Positions 16,958-27,657 of a stretch of DNA of 64,000 nucleotides are shown one piece after another; position 1 is the first letter of the stretch, and every line of letters starts with the position of its first letter. The notes under the pieces were generated by a model, which ran no database searches, was not told the DNA's origin, and saw nothing but the letters and a program-made list of their open reading frames with translations. The position numbers and the translations under genes were made by a program. Source of the DNA: AP-15 sp963781215 (GTDB lineage Bacteria; Pseudomonadota; Alphaproteobacteria; ATCC43930; CGMCC-115725); contig CAWAFE010000037.1 of assembly GCA_963781215.1 (NCBI GenBank), forward strand, positions 43,228 to 107,227, written 5' to 3'.

Positions 16958-17071
16958 GGGATGTTCATCCGTCACAATTGGTATCTGTTTCGTGCCGTTT
17001 CCCACCTCAACGGCGACAAAAGTCTAACGGTTTGTAACGGGCCTGCGATCCGTCGCCAAGAGGCAGGGGCG

Positions 17072-18634
<1,563 letters not shown>

Positions 18635-18782
18635 CCCCGCCCGCCCTTTTCAGCAATTTGCAATTGTATGTGTCCATTTACCCAAGCGCCAGCCGCGAAA
18701 TCGGTGGTGCGATTGGTTCAGCGGCGATCCCGCGCCACACGGTCAGCCAAGGGGAGCCTTGCCGCGGCAGCGCTCGGAGCTG

Positions 18783-20189
18783 TCAGCGCCACGCGACTGG
18801 GTCGCCCAGCATCCTGCGGTAGAGCCATTTGAGCGGCCCCTTGACGCCGAGCCGCCCGGAAGCCCGCCGCCCGATATCGACCAACGCGTCGGTTGTCCGT
18901 CCCAGCCGCCACTCCAGATAGCCTGCCGGGTTGCGGCGAAAGTAGCGGCGGCGGTACACGCGCCACTCGGCATCGGTGAAGACTTTGGCGTTGCCGCCGA
19001 GCTTGCAGACGAGCGGGGTGAAATGCGGATAGAGCCTCGCGTTGTGCAGCTCCGTTTTCATAAAATTTCCGATCAGCAGATCGTCGAAATAGCCATGCTC
19101 GACGGCGTCGCACAGGGATCGGCGGGGCGCGTGGAAGGCGATCCCACGCAACCGGCGTTCCGGTTTGCGTTGCGCGGTCGGATCGAGCCAGAGCCGCCGG
19201 CGCTCTCCGCCGACGACGAAATCCAAATAGTCGAAATGTGGTCTGATCGTCTCAAATCTGAGAAAAAAGCCAAACAGGGCTGCCCACTCGGACTCATTCA
19301 GGCATTCGTCATAATCGTCAGCCCCGGTCGTTTCGGTTATCTGGCGGAAATCCGAGGCCTGAGAGGGATGCTTGCGGTCGAATGCGCCGGTCTCCAGATC
19401 GACGGCGACGAACGGCTCGAGCACGCGGATGTTGGGCCGCGTCCAATTTTGCTCGATGTCCGACCAGGTGACGCGATAGGGATTGGCCCAGGCGCTGTCG
19501 CTGCGGATGTAGAGGTGCTGCGACGACGAGCAGGCGTAGTTGCCGACCCCCAGCCGGTCGGCGAGCCGGGCGACCGCCCAGATCGCGCCCGGCTTGTAAT
19601 GCTCTGCCGGCTCGGTGATCCGCCTGCCTCGATCGTCGATGAAATTGAGCATGTCGGCGTCGATCGCGCACAGCGAGGCCAGGTAGGTTCGGCGCCGATC
19701 GTATCGGCGCACGAGACTGCGGATGAACCGCTCCTCTCCGAACAGGGGCGAGTCGTTGAGGTTGACGACCAGCGCCCCGTCCGCCTCGACCAGCAAGACG
19801 GCGTCCTGGTTCTCGTTGTCGATGCACAGGCAGCGCAGCCGTGGCGACAACGGGCGCCATTGACGGTATGGCATGACCTCGACGTCGAAGCCTCGCCCGC
19901 GGACGACGTCGGCGATCTCGGAGGTAAAATGATCGGGCAAGAGCACCTTGGTTTGGCGCGAAAGCAGGTCCAGCGAGTCGAGGTGGAGATGGTCCGGATG
20001 ACCGTGCGATATCCAAATAAAGGGTGCGCTCTGCACCGCTTGGCGCTCGGCCGCGGTGACCGGCCGGTCGAGGCCCCAGCTTCCGTAATAGCAGGTTCCG
20101 ACCAGCCAAGGGTCCGTCGCCAACAACGGCCGCCCGTCGTCGTAGAACACCAAGGTCGCATTGCCCAGGGTCTCGAACCCTAGCCGCAT
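18783..20189 (-). CDS. MBL-fold metallohydrolase with unusual C-terminal region
   Basis: A 468-residue protein. Residues about 10-230 form a metallo-beta-lactamase fold with the metal motif HGHPDH at 62-67 and ENQDAVLLVEADGALVVNLNDSP later. The C-terminal half (about 240-468) is rich in Arg, Trp and Tyr and does not match a domain I recognise. The ATG at 20189 has AAGGA at good spacing; an ATG at 20231 is possible. It diverges from the methyltransferase gene and lies in a group of envelope-type genes. Its substrate is unknown; the metal site looks closer to UlaG-type than to beta-lactamase enzymes. Confidence 0.75.
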   Translation of the reverse strand: MRLGFETLGNATLVFYDDGRPLLATDPWLVGTCYYGSWGLDRPVTAAERQAVQSAPFIWISHGHPDHLHLDSLDLLSRQTKVLLPDHFTSEIADVVRGRGFDVEVMPYRQWRPLSPRLRCLCIDNENQDAVLLVEADGALVVNLNDSPLFGEERFIRSLVRRYDRRRTYLASLCAIDADMLNFIDDRGRRITEPAEHYKPGAIWAVARLADRLGVGNYACSSSQHLYIRSDSAWANPYRVTWSDIEQNWTRPNIRVLEPFVAVDLETGAFDRKHPSQASDFRQITETTGADDYDECLNESEWAALFGFFLRFETIRPHFDYLDFVVGGERRRLWLDPTAQRKPERRLRGIAFHAPRRSLCDAVEHGYFDDLLIGNFMKTELHNARLYPHFTPLVCKLGGNAKVFTDAEWRVYRRRYFRRNPAGYLEWRLGRTTDALVDIGRRASGRLGVKGPLKWLYRRMLGDPVAWR

Positions 20190-20396
20190 CAACTCGTTCC
20201 TTTTGGTCGCGCCGGACCGGCCCTCGATCATTGCAAGATAGGGCAAATCGACAATTCTGGCCAGCGAGACAGGCTGATTAGAGAAATGTTCATCAGTCGT
20301 TCGTCCTGATGGCTTCACCCGCTTGCCGCCTGCCGCAGCTTGCAGTAGGACGCCTGCGTTATACCTTGCTGTTTCGGTGCCCTGGGAGGGGCGGGC

Positions 20397-21002
20397 ATGC
20401 TCGACCAACTCATGAAGGGGTTGCATCGTCCGATTTACGTTTCCCGGCTGCAGGAGCTCACTCGTCAAATCACTCCGTTTCTGCATCCGGGCGACAAGGT
20501 CTTGGATGTCGGATGCGGTTTCGGCGAATTGGGGAAGTCGCTGGCCGATGTCGCCGATGTCAGCGTGGTCGGCCTCGAAAGGGCCGCTCGCGGCGGCGAG
20601 CTCATTCCGGTGGCTCGCTACGACGGCGGCGACCTGCCCTATCCGGATCGCAGCTTCGATGTGGTCATCCTCGCCGACGTCCTGCACCACGAGCAGCAGC
20701 CCGAGCGGCTGATCGGCGAGTGCTGCCGGGTGTCCCGCCGCCTGCTGGTGATCAAGGACCACAAGGCCGACACCTGGTTTCAGCACAAGCGGGTGTCGTT
20801 GATGGATTGGGCGGCCAACGCCCCCTACGGGGTTCCCTGCCTCTACCGCTACCTGAGCCGCGATGGTTGGAGCGACCTCCACCGGCGGATGGGCCACCAT
20901 GTGGTGGCGAGGCTCGACGGCATGGACCTCTATCCCCCGGTGGTAAATCTGGTCTTCGGCGGCACCCTTCAGTATATGGCCGTGGTTCGGGTCGGAGAAT
21001 AG
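20397..21002 (+). CDS. Class I SAM-dependent methyltransferase
   Basis: A 201-residue methyltransferase. Motif I is KVLDVGCGFGELGKSL (about 34-49), the motif II region is YDGGDLPYPDRSFDVVILADVLHH (about 74-97) and VIKDHKADT is the post-motif strand. Unlike small-molecule methyltransferases it lacks a large insert; related proteins act in polysaccharide or lipid modification. It lies between the divergent MBL-fold gene and the convergent HAD-UbiA gene (8 bp apart). Substrate not inferable. Confidence 0.85.
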   Translation: MLDQLMKGLHRPIYVSRLQELTRQITPFLHPGDKVLDVGCGFGELGKSLADVADVSVVGLERAARGGELIPVARYDGGDLPYPDRSFDVVILADVLHHEQQPERLIGECCRVSRRLLVIKDHKADTWFQHKRVSLMDWAANAPYGVPCLYRYLSRDGWSDLHRRMGHHVVARLDGMDLYPPVVNLVFGGTLQYMAVVRVGE

Positions 21003-21009
21003 CCGGTCC

Positions 21010-22473
21010 TCAATAAAGGGTGGCCGCGACGAGCAGGATCAGCAACGCCGCCGCGATCAGCCACGATACCCAATCGCGCGCGGCATAGATGATCGGGTCG
21101 GCGTGCATGTAGCCTCGCGCCGCCGACAGCCATATTCGGCATTGCCAGAACAGCACCAGCGGCACCATCCCCCACAGCAGCCCCGGCGACGAATAGTGTT
21201 GTATCGCCGCCTCGCTCTGCACGAACAAGGCGAGCACCACGCAGGAGGCGAAGGCGGCGCCGCAGCCGAACATCTGCAAGATCGGCGCATCGGCGGCGGC
21301 ATAGCCGCGCCGCGCCGCGCGCTGTCCGCCGGTTTGCCCGGCGGCGGTGAGCTCCTCGACGCGCTTGACCAGGGCCAGGCTGAGGAACACAAAGCTCGAA
21401 AAGCCGAGAAGCCACAGCGAAAGCAAATAACCGGTCGCCTCGCCACCGCCGAACAGCCGGATCGTGTAGAGGCCGGCCAGCATGAACACGTCGACCAGAG
21501 GCAGCTCCTTTAGCTTGATCGAGTAGGCGAGCGAGGCTGCTGCGTAGATCACGATCACAGCCAGCGTGCCCGTGAGCCAGGCTGACCCCAGGCCGAGGAC
21601 GAGAAGCAGGCCGGCCAGTCCGACACCCCCGCCGAGCGCGAGATCGCCGCTCGCGAGCGGCCGATGGCGTTTGGTCGGATGACGGCGATCAGCCTGCAGG
21701 TCGAACAAATCGTTGAGGATGTAGACCGACGACGCTGCCGCGCAAAAGGCGGCAAACATTCCCGCAGCGCCGATCCAGGCCGTTATGTCAGTGACCGCAT
21801 GCGCGGTAAATATCGGCACAAAGACGAGCAGGTTCTTGACCCATTGATAGGGCCGCATCGCCAGCAATGCGGCCCGCAGCGGGACGCGGCGATCGTCGAT
21901 CTCCGCCTCGATCGGCACCGTCTTGCGTGCCGCGGCGCTCACGCCGGCCGATGCGTCGACGATGATGCCGCTGCGCGCGGCCGCCCAGACCGCCAGATCG
22001 CTGCGGCTGTCTCCGGCATAGGCAAATCCCTTGAGGCCGAAGCGCCGGACCAGGGCCGCCGCCTTGGCTTCACCCTTTAGGTTATCAGCGCCGTTCGAGG
22101 CGAATACCTCGTCGAACAGCCGCAAATGGTCGGCGACCGCCTGGGCGACACTCGCATCGGCCGCCGTCGCCAGCACGAGGCGCCGCCCGGCCGCCTTTTG
22201 CCGGCGCAAATAAGCCAGCAGCTCGTCATTGTACGGAAGCAGGGCCGGATCCAATTTGGCGCCTTCCATCGCCGCTTGCTTGAACGCCGCTTTGCCGGCC
22301 CGGAGAAGCCGCACCAGGCTCTTGCCGAGCTGCCGGCCAGGGCCGAGGGCCAACAGGCTTTCGACGAGGGTGTCGGTCCGGATCAGGGTCCCGTCGAGAT
22401 CGACGCAAAGCGGGACAGGCGCTTGCGTGCGGTCCGTCTCCGCCGGCTCGGCGGCGGCCGTCTCGGTGAGCAT
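21010..22473 (-). CDS. HAD hydrolase-UbiA prenyltransferase fusion
   Basis: A 487-residue fusion. Residues 20-200 form a HAD phosphatase: nucleophile motif VDLDGTLIRTD, second motif LATAADAS, and YAGDSRSDLAVWAAA with the metal-binding aspartates. Residues about 205-487 form a polytopic UbiA domain with the prenyl-diphosphate site NDLFDLQADRRHPTKRHRPL near 260 and a second acidic site around LVDVFMLAGLYTIR. Such fusions resemble decaprenyl-phosphate phosphoribosyltransferase (where UbiA makes polyprenyl-phosphoribose 5-phosphate and a phosphatase removes the phosphate). A two-step polyprenyl-sugar synthesis is therefore plausible, but no DprE1/DprE2 partner is nearby. Confidence 0.85.
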   Translation of the reverse strand: MLTETAAAEPAETDRTQAPVPLCVDLDGTLIRTDTLVESLLALGPGRQLGKSLVRLLRAGKAAFKQAAMEGAKLDPALLPYNDELLAYLRRQKAAGRRLVLATAADASVAQAVADHLRLFDEVFASNGADNLKGEAKAAALVRRFGLKGFAYAGDSRSDLAVWAAARSGIIVDASAGVSAAARKTVPIEAEIDDRRVPLRAALLAMRPYQWVKNLLVFVPIFTAHAVTDITAWIGAAGMFAAFCAAASSVYILNDLFDLQADRRHPTKRHRPLASGDLALGGGVGLAGLLLVLGLGSAWLTGTLAVIVIYAAASLAYSIKLKELPLVDVFMLAGLYTIRLFGGGEATGYLLSLWLLGFSSFVFLSLALVKRVEELTAAGQTGGQRAARRGYAAADAPILQMFGCGAAFASCVVLALFVQSEAAIQHYSSPGLLWGMVPLVLFWQCRIWLSAARGYMHADPIIYAARDWVSWLIAAALLILLVAATLY

Positions 22474-22671
22474 GAGAGCCGACTGCGCTGGGTGGGAGAA
22501 ATCGTCGCCTCAAGGCCGACTATAGGAGATTCCGAGCGGCAGCCCAATAAGGACTCGCGACGCTCGGCTCCCAAGCGTGCTTGACTTGCGATTGACGACC
22601 CCCTATCGGCCTGTGCCGTATTGGTCAGGATTCGCGAGACGGACCGGTATTGCCGGTCATAGGGGTAACCT

Positions 22672-24033
22672 ATGGGGTCGACCGGCGGGACGCCGACCTT
22701 CAGCTCAACCCGCTTGCCGTCGGGTTTTGCCGCATCGCGCGGGTTGCCATCGATCGGGCGCGCCGACGCAATCGCGGCGGTGCTGTGGTTCCTCGCCGCC
22801 TGGCTGGTCTACGCCCCGTTCGGCCTGCGCCTGGCACAGGGGAACTACTCCGACTATTACAACCTCGCGTTTGATTTCGATCCGCCCCGTACCTTGCAGA
22901 CTTTTGCCCTGTCGCCGGCCGACCCGCAGGGTTTCAGGCATCCGCTGATGCTGCTGCTGCGGCCCCTGGCTTGGCCCTTTCTTGCCGGAGGCCTGGCGCC
23001 GAAGGCGGCCGCGGCGCTGGTGATGGCGACGTTCGGCGCCGGCACCGTGGCGCTGTGCTCGCTCTACCTGCGCGCCGCGGCTATCCGGCGCCCCGAAGCA
23101 GCGGCTCTGACCTTGCTGTTCGCGGTCACCGGCACACAGCTCTTCACCTCGATCATTGTCGAGACCTTCGGCATTTCCGGCTTCGCCATCGCGTTGATAT
23201 GGCTCGTCGCGGTGATCCGCCTCGACGATCCGCACCGGCTGCGGGGTCTGCGATACCTCGCCGCGCTATTGGCGTTCGGGGTGACGATCACCAATGTCGC
23301 CCAGGCGTTCATCGCCGAAATGCTGGTTTGCTGGCGGCGCGAGGGGTTGCGCAGAGCGATCAAGAGTGTGGCTGTGTTCGGGCTGGTCGGAGCGGCGGTC
23401 GCCTTGGTCCTGGTCATTTGCGTGTGGCACGTCGAGCTGTGGTCGGCCGCGCAAAACCCGGTTCATGCCCTCAAGGAAATCTACTGGATGCAGCCGACCG
23501 AAAAGAGGACGGCCGGCATCGGTCGGATCCTGCTCACCTTTTTCGGATTTTCCTTCGTCTCCCCGGCTTACAGCTGGGTAAAGCTGACCGACGACCTGCC
23601 GATCATGCGGGACTTCCGCGACTACGTGCTGTCGCCGGTCGGCCAGGTTGCGCTGCCGCTGTGGCTTGGTTTCTGGACGCTCGGCGCGATCGCCGCGCTG
23701 CGCCACCCGCACTACCGCTGGCCCGCTTTGGGCCTCTTCGCCGCCATCGCTTTCAATGTGCTGCTGCATATGGATTTCCAGAACCGCGGCAGCCTCTACC
23801 TCTATTCGGCGCACCTGCACTTTCCGATTTTCGCCTTGGGCGCCGGATTAGCCCTGTTTCTCGGGCCGTCGGCGAGGGTGCGCGGCGCCTATGTCGCCGC
23901 GGTATTGCTGCTGGCCGGCCTGATCGGCGCCGACAATCTCGGCAGGGTCGTCAGCTTCGCTGTCGATTTCGACAAAACCCCGGTTTCCTATGGATCGGGG
24001 GTTCCGGTCGCGCCGAGCATTCAGCGCGATTGA
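22672..24033 (+). CDS. Polytopic membrane protein, GT-C-like architecture
   Basis: A 453-residue protein with about ten hydrophobic segments spread over residues 33-430 and a short polar N-terminus. The first large loop holds NYSDYYNLAFDFDPPRT, with acidic residues in the place where GT-C glycosyltransferases keep a catalytic aspartate; no family signature is decisive. The ATG at 22672 follows TAGGGGT. It diverges from the HAD-UbiA gene across about 200 bp. Use of a polyprenyl-phosphate sugar from its neighbour would make sense, but this is inference from context. Confidence 0.6.
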   Translation: MGSTGGTPTFSSTRLPSGFAASRGLPSIGRADAIAAVLWFLAAWLVYAPFGLRLAQGNYSDYYNLAFDFDPPRTLQTFALSPADPQGFRHPLMLLLRPLAWPFLAGGLAPKAAAALVMATFGAGTVALCSLYLRAAAIRRPEAAALTLLFAVTGTQLFTSIIVETFGISGFAIALIWLVAVIRLDDPHRLRGLRYLAALLAFGVTITNVAQAFIAEMLVCWRREGLRRAIKSVAVFGLVGAAVALVLVICVWHVELWSAAQNPVHALKEIYWMQPTEKRTAGIGRILLTFFGFSFVSPAYSWVKLTDDLPIMRDFRDYVLSPVGQVALPLWLGFWTLGAIAALRHPHYRWPALGLFAAIAFNVLLHMDFQNRGSLYLYSAHLHFPIFALGAGLALFLGPSARVRGAYVAAVLLLAGLIGADNLGRVVSFAVDFDKTPVSYGSGVPVAPSIQRD

Positions 24034-24078
24034 GGCGGGTTTCGAGCGGGCGATCCGCGATCCATAAGGGGTGAAGAA

Positions 24079-24663
24079 ATGAGCAATCAAGCCCTTTCCG
24101 GTCTCGACGATATCCGGCGCCGGCTGGCGGCGGCGATTCATGCCCATTGGAAGCTGTTTCTCGCCGAAGGCATCGTCATGATGGTACTGGGTCTGTTGGC
24201 GATCGCGCTGCCCAATATCGCCACGCTGGCGACGACAATCCTGATCGGCTGGCTGTTTTTTGTCGGCGGGATCTTCCGCGCGATATCGGTCTTGCAACAT
24301 CGCCAGATGCCGGGCTTTGCCTGGTCGCTCGCGACCGCGGTGCTGGCGATCCTGCTTGGCCTCGTCCTGGCGCTGCAGCCGATTGCCGGGGTGGCGACCC
24401 TGACGATCGCCTTGATCGTCTTCTTCGTTCTCGAAGGGATCGCCGCGATCCTGATCGCGGTCGAGCACCGCAAGCATATCCCGAGCTGGGGCTGGGTGCT
24501 GTTCAGCGGGCTCGTCGACCTCCTGCTCGCCTACCTGATCTGGCAGGGCTGGCCGAGCTCGGCCGGCTGGGCGATCGGTCTCCTGGTCGGGGTCAATATG
24601 GTCTTTGTCGGGCTATCCCTGATCATGACCGCGCTAGCCGCCCGCCTGATGGCCGAGAGCTGA
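24079..24663 (+). CDS. HdeD family (DUF308) membrane protein
   Basis: A 194-residue integral membrane protein with six short helices in three repeated pairs (for example LFLAEGIVMMVLGLLAIALP then ATTILIGWLFFVGGIFRAI), the DUF308 repeat. The Escherichia coli relative HdeD contributes to acid resistance at high cell density; the molecular action is unknown. Start at 24079 is preceded by AAGGGGTGAAG. Forty-five bp after the polytopic protein gene and 150 bp before the MscS-like gene, all on the plus strand. Confidence 0.85.
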   Translation: MSNQALSGLDDIRRRLAAAIHAHWKLFLAEGIVMMVLGLLAIALPNIATLATTILIGWLFFVGGIFRAISVLQHRQMPGFAWSLATAVLAILLGLVLALQPIAGVATLTIALIVFFVLEGIAAILIAVEHRKHIPSWGWVLFSGLVDLLLAYLIWQGWPSSAGWAIGLLVGVNMVFVGLSLIMTALAARLMAES

Positions 24664-24812
24664 GGCGGCTGGGACCTGTTGCGAGACGGCGGTCGGGACT
24701 TCCCGCCTCGCTTTCGGATCGGTGAGCGTTCCGCCGGCGTTATGCAAAGGGCGGTATTGACGCCGAGGTAGAGGGCATTCCGTCTCCGGCCCGGCCTTCC
24801 CGGCGCCTACCC

Positions 24813-26189
24813 ATGACGGAGAGAGAGATGCCCGCGATCCCCGACCTCGCGACAATCTTGCACGTCCTCAGAAATATCGAGGCGTGGCTGCTGACAAACG
24901 CCTTGGCGCTATCCAGCCTTGCCCAGGTCTCTGTCCTGCTGGTCACGTTCGTCGCTTCGCGCTTAATCGCACCGCGTCTGGCACAGCTCGTCGCAGCCGT
25001 GAATTTTCGCCGCGTGCCCGAGGGGCCGGTGCGACAGCTCCTGCTTCTCCTCCCTTCGCTGATTCTGCCGGTCGCTTGGCTGATCGCCGTTTGGCTCGCG
25101 GAGTGGATCGCCGTTTACGCCGACTGGCCAAGCCATGTGCTTCGCCTGGTCGAAAGTTTGCTGGCGGCGTGGATTATCATTCGTCTTACTTCAGGTTTTG
25201 TTCGAAACCCAACTTGGGGACGGCTGATCGCCGGATCAATCTGGGTCATTGCCGCGCTCAACATCCTCGGCTTGCTCACCGCGACGATGGCTTTTCTCGA
25301 TTCGATCGGTTTCAGCTTTTCGGGGATCCGAATTTCCGCGCTGACGGTCATTCGCGCAATCGCGGCGCTGGGAATCCTGCTCTGGCTCGCTCTAACGGGG
25401 TCGCAAATCCTCGAGAGGCGGATCACCCAGCTGGGCACTCTGACTCCGTCGCTGCAAGTGTTGTTCACCAAGCTGATTAAGGTCGTGCTGATCACGATCG
25501 CGGTGATAGCGGCGCTGGGCAGCGTCGGGATCAACCTCACCGCTTTCGCCGTATTCAGCGGCGCGATCGGCCTCGGAATCGGCTTCGGTCTGCAAAAGGC
25601 GGTATCGAACCTGGTCAGCGGAATCATCTTGCTGCTCGACCGCTCGATCAAACCCGGCGATGTCATCGCGCTTGGCGATACTTACGGGTGGATCCATTCA
25701 CTCGGAGCCCGCTATGTCTCGGTAATCACCCGCGACGGCACCGAGCATCTGATTCCGAATGAGGAGCTGATCACCCAACGCGTCGAAAATTGGTCATTCA
25801 GTGACAACCTTGTCCGGTTGAAATTGCCGATCGGAATTTCTTACAACACGGATGTCCGCAAAGCGATTGAACTTGTACTGGACGCGGTAAGGCAGGTGCC
25901 GCGAGTTCTTCAGTCGCCGGTCCCCGTTTGTCTGCTCAAGGGCTTTGGCGACAGCTCGGTCGATCTCGAGCTGCGGTTCTGGATCACCGACCCCAACAAC
26001 GGCCTGAGCAACGTGAAGAGCGAAATTCTTCTCGGGGTTTGGGATCGGTTTCATCAGAATGGGGTGGAGATCCCCTTCCCGCAACGGGACCTGCATATGC
26101 GCTCGTCAGCCAAGCTGCATGTGGTTATGCAGCGTCCCCTCAAAGCCGACGTCTCGGAGGGGGATACCACGCGCGATGCCGCCGAATGA
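24813..26189 (+). CDS. Mechanosensitive channel of the MscS family
   Basis: A 458-residue channel with about five hydrophobic segments before the conserved pore helix. The pore region is FSGAIGLGIGFGLQKAVSNLVSG at about 249-271, with the Gly/Ala packing pattern and an asparagine as in MscS TM3b. The beta domain follows (LDRSIKPGDVIALG, then LIPNEELITQRVENWS) and the C-terminal alpha/beta domain ends in FPQRDLHMRS. It releases solutes from the cytoplasm during osmotic downshock. Larger than E. coli MscS through extra N-terminal helices. A start at MPAIPDL five codons later is possible. Confidence 0.9.
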   Translation: MTEREMPAIPDLATILHVLRNIEAWLLTNALALSSLAQVSVLLVTFVASRLIAPRLAQLVAAVNFRRVPEGPVRQLLLLLPSLILPVAWLIAVWLAEWIAVYADWPSHVLRLVESLLAAWIIIRLTSGFVRNPTWGRLIAGSIWVIAALNILGLLTATMAFLDSIGFSFSGIRISALTVIRAIAALGILLWLALTGSQILERRITQLGTLTPSLQVLFTKLIKVVLITIAVIAALGSVGINLTAFAVFSGAIGLGIGFGLQKAVSNLVSGIILLLDRSIKPGDVIALGDTYGWIHSLGARYVSVITRDGTEHLIPNEELITQRVENWSFSDNLVRLKLPIGISYNTDVRKAIELVLDAVRQVPRVLQSPVPVCLLKGFGDSSVDLELRFWITDPNNGLSNVKSEILLGVWDRFHQNGVEIPFPQRDLHMRSSAKLHVVMQRPLKADVSEGDTTRDAAE

Positions 26190-26429
26190 TCACCTGTCCG
26201 GTTCGTTACCCTCCTCGCTCAGCTCGACCCACATGATGCCGGCAACTCCGCCTGCTCGCCGGTGCCAAAGATGGCCGCAACGCCTCCGTGCGCGCTTGCC
26301 GCAGGGTGCCGCGGGGCGCGATGCAGGCGAGCTAAACGACGGGCAGCGCCACCGCCTCGACCGCCAGCACCGCGGTGGCTCGGCGCCGGGCGATCGGCGG
26401 TCTATCCTGCGTTCACCAAATAGATCCTC

Positions 26430-27503
26430 TCAGCGCACCTTGACCCCGACTTCCCTCCAGGCGTCGGCGACCGCCTTGCGCTCGGTGCTGTGCGTGCCGT
26501 AGCGGTGGCCGGCGTTCATGACGGTGTGCTTTGCGAAGGTGGCGAAGCTGGAGGAAGATCGGAGGCTGCGGTCGGTGATGGTGTCGTACCAGATCTGTCC
26601 CGTCTTCTCCCAGGCATTGCCGCCGATCGCCGTCGCCGCCAGGAAGAAAGCGTGGTTTGGGATCCCGGAGTTCAGATGCACGCCGCCATTATCCTGCCCC
26701 GTGTGGAGGTAGTGCCGCATGTCTGCAGGTTGCGGATCCTTGCCCATGACATTGTTGTCATAGGCGGTGCCGGGAGCCTTCATTGAGCGCAAAGCCTGCC
26801 CCGGGAAAGTTAGCAATCCCTCGCCGATCAGCCAGTCGGCCTGGTCGGCGGTCTGCTTCAGCACGTATTGCTTGATCAGCGAGCCGAACACGTCCGAGCA
26901 CGATTCGTTCAGCGCCCCAGGCTGGTTGAGGTAGGTCAGGTTGACCTCCGACCCGGTGACGCCGTGGGTCAGCTCGTGGCCGATCACATCGAGAGAAATC
27001 GTGAAGCGGTTGAAGACGGTGCCGTCGCCGTCGCCGAACACCATCTGCTCGCCGTCCCAAAACGCGTTGTCGTAGTCCTGGCCGTAATGGACCGTGGCGA
27101 CGAGCGGCAGGCCCTGGCCGTCGATCGAATTGCGCTGATACATCTCGAGATAGAAGTCGAAGGTGTGGCCGAGGCCCTCATAAGCCTCGTTGACGCTGAC
27201 ATCGGTCACGCTCGCCTGCCCTTCTGAGCGGACCAGCTGCCCCGGCTTCGTTTCCTGGTTCGACGCGGTGTAGATCGTGCGATGGACCTGCGCTGGGGTT
27301 GCCCTGACGACCGGACGCGGGGGGCCCGCCAGCATTTGGGACATCAGCCGCTGGGTGCGCTGCGTCGTATCCAGCGACAGGGTGTTCAGTGCGGCGTTTC
27401 GCTGAGCGGTGCTGCCGCGCCTCGCCATCTCGTGGAGGATGTGCGGCGGCAGGATGCAGAAGATGGAGTGGCGCTGCCGCGGGTGGCGTGAGCAAGACTG
27501 CAT
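26430..27503 (-). CDS. M4 family metallopeptidase, protealysin type
   Basis: Zinc endopeptidase of the thermolysin family, 357 residues. The zinc motif HELTH is at 176-180, with the third ligand E200 in GALNESCSDVFG. The active-site histidine region DNGGVHLNSGIPNHAFF is also present. The N-terminus lacks a signal peptide. Instead it carries the short propeptide of protealysins, with the hallmark FCILPPHIL at about 15-23. ATG 27503 has AGGAG at proper spacing. Protealysin genes often precede a gene for the inhibitor emfourin; I see no such gene in the 240 bp downstream. Confidence 0.9.
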   Translation of the reverse strand: MQSCSRHPRQRHSIFCILPPHILHEMARRGSTAQRNAALNTLSLDTTQRTQRLMSQMLAGPPRPVVRATPAQVHRTIYTASNQETKPGQLVRSEGQASVTDVSVNEAYEGLGHTFDFYLEMYQRNSIDGQGLPLVATVHYGQDYDNAFWDGEQMVFGDGDGTVFNRFTISLDVIGHELTHGVTGSEVNLTYLNQPGALNESCSDVFGSLIKQYVLKQTADQADWLIGEGLLTFPGQALRSMKAPGTAYDNNVMGKDPQPADMRHYLHTGQDNGGVHLNSGIPNHAFFLAATAIGGNAWEKTGQIWYDTITDRSLRSSSSFATFAKHTVMNAGHRYGTHSTERKAVADAWREVGVKVR

Positions 27504-27657
27504 GGTGATCTCCTGTTGGCGAACAGCCTTGAAACCAGTCGGCACGTTCATGTCGGAGAAATCTAGCGGTCCCACGTCTTCGGAAGTGTGAGCTAGCTCA
27601 CACTTCCGACAAATGTCTGGGCGCGTCTGAGCGCGTATTTGCCGCACATGAGAGTGA

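Noticed and set aside
26190..26429. Emfourin-like inhibitor gene downstream of the protealysin-type peptidase
   Set aside because: The 240-bp gap was read in both strands; no frame gives an emfourin-like protein or a convincing start.
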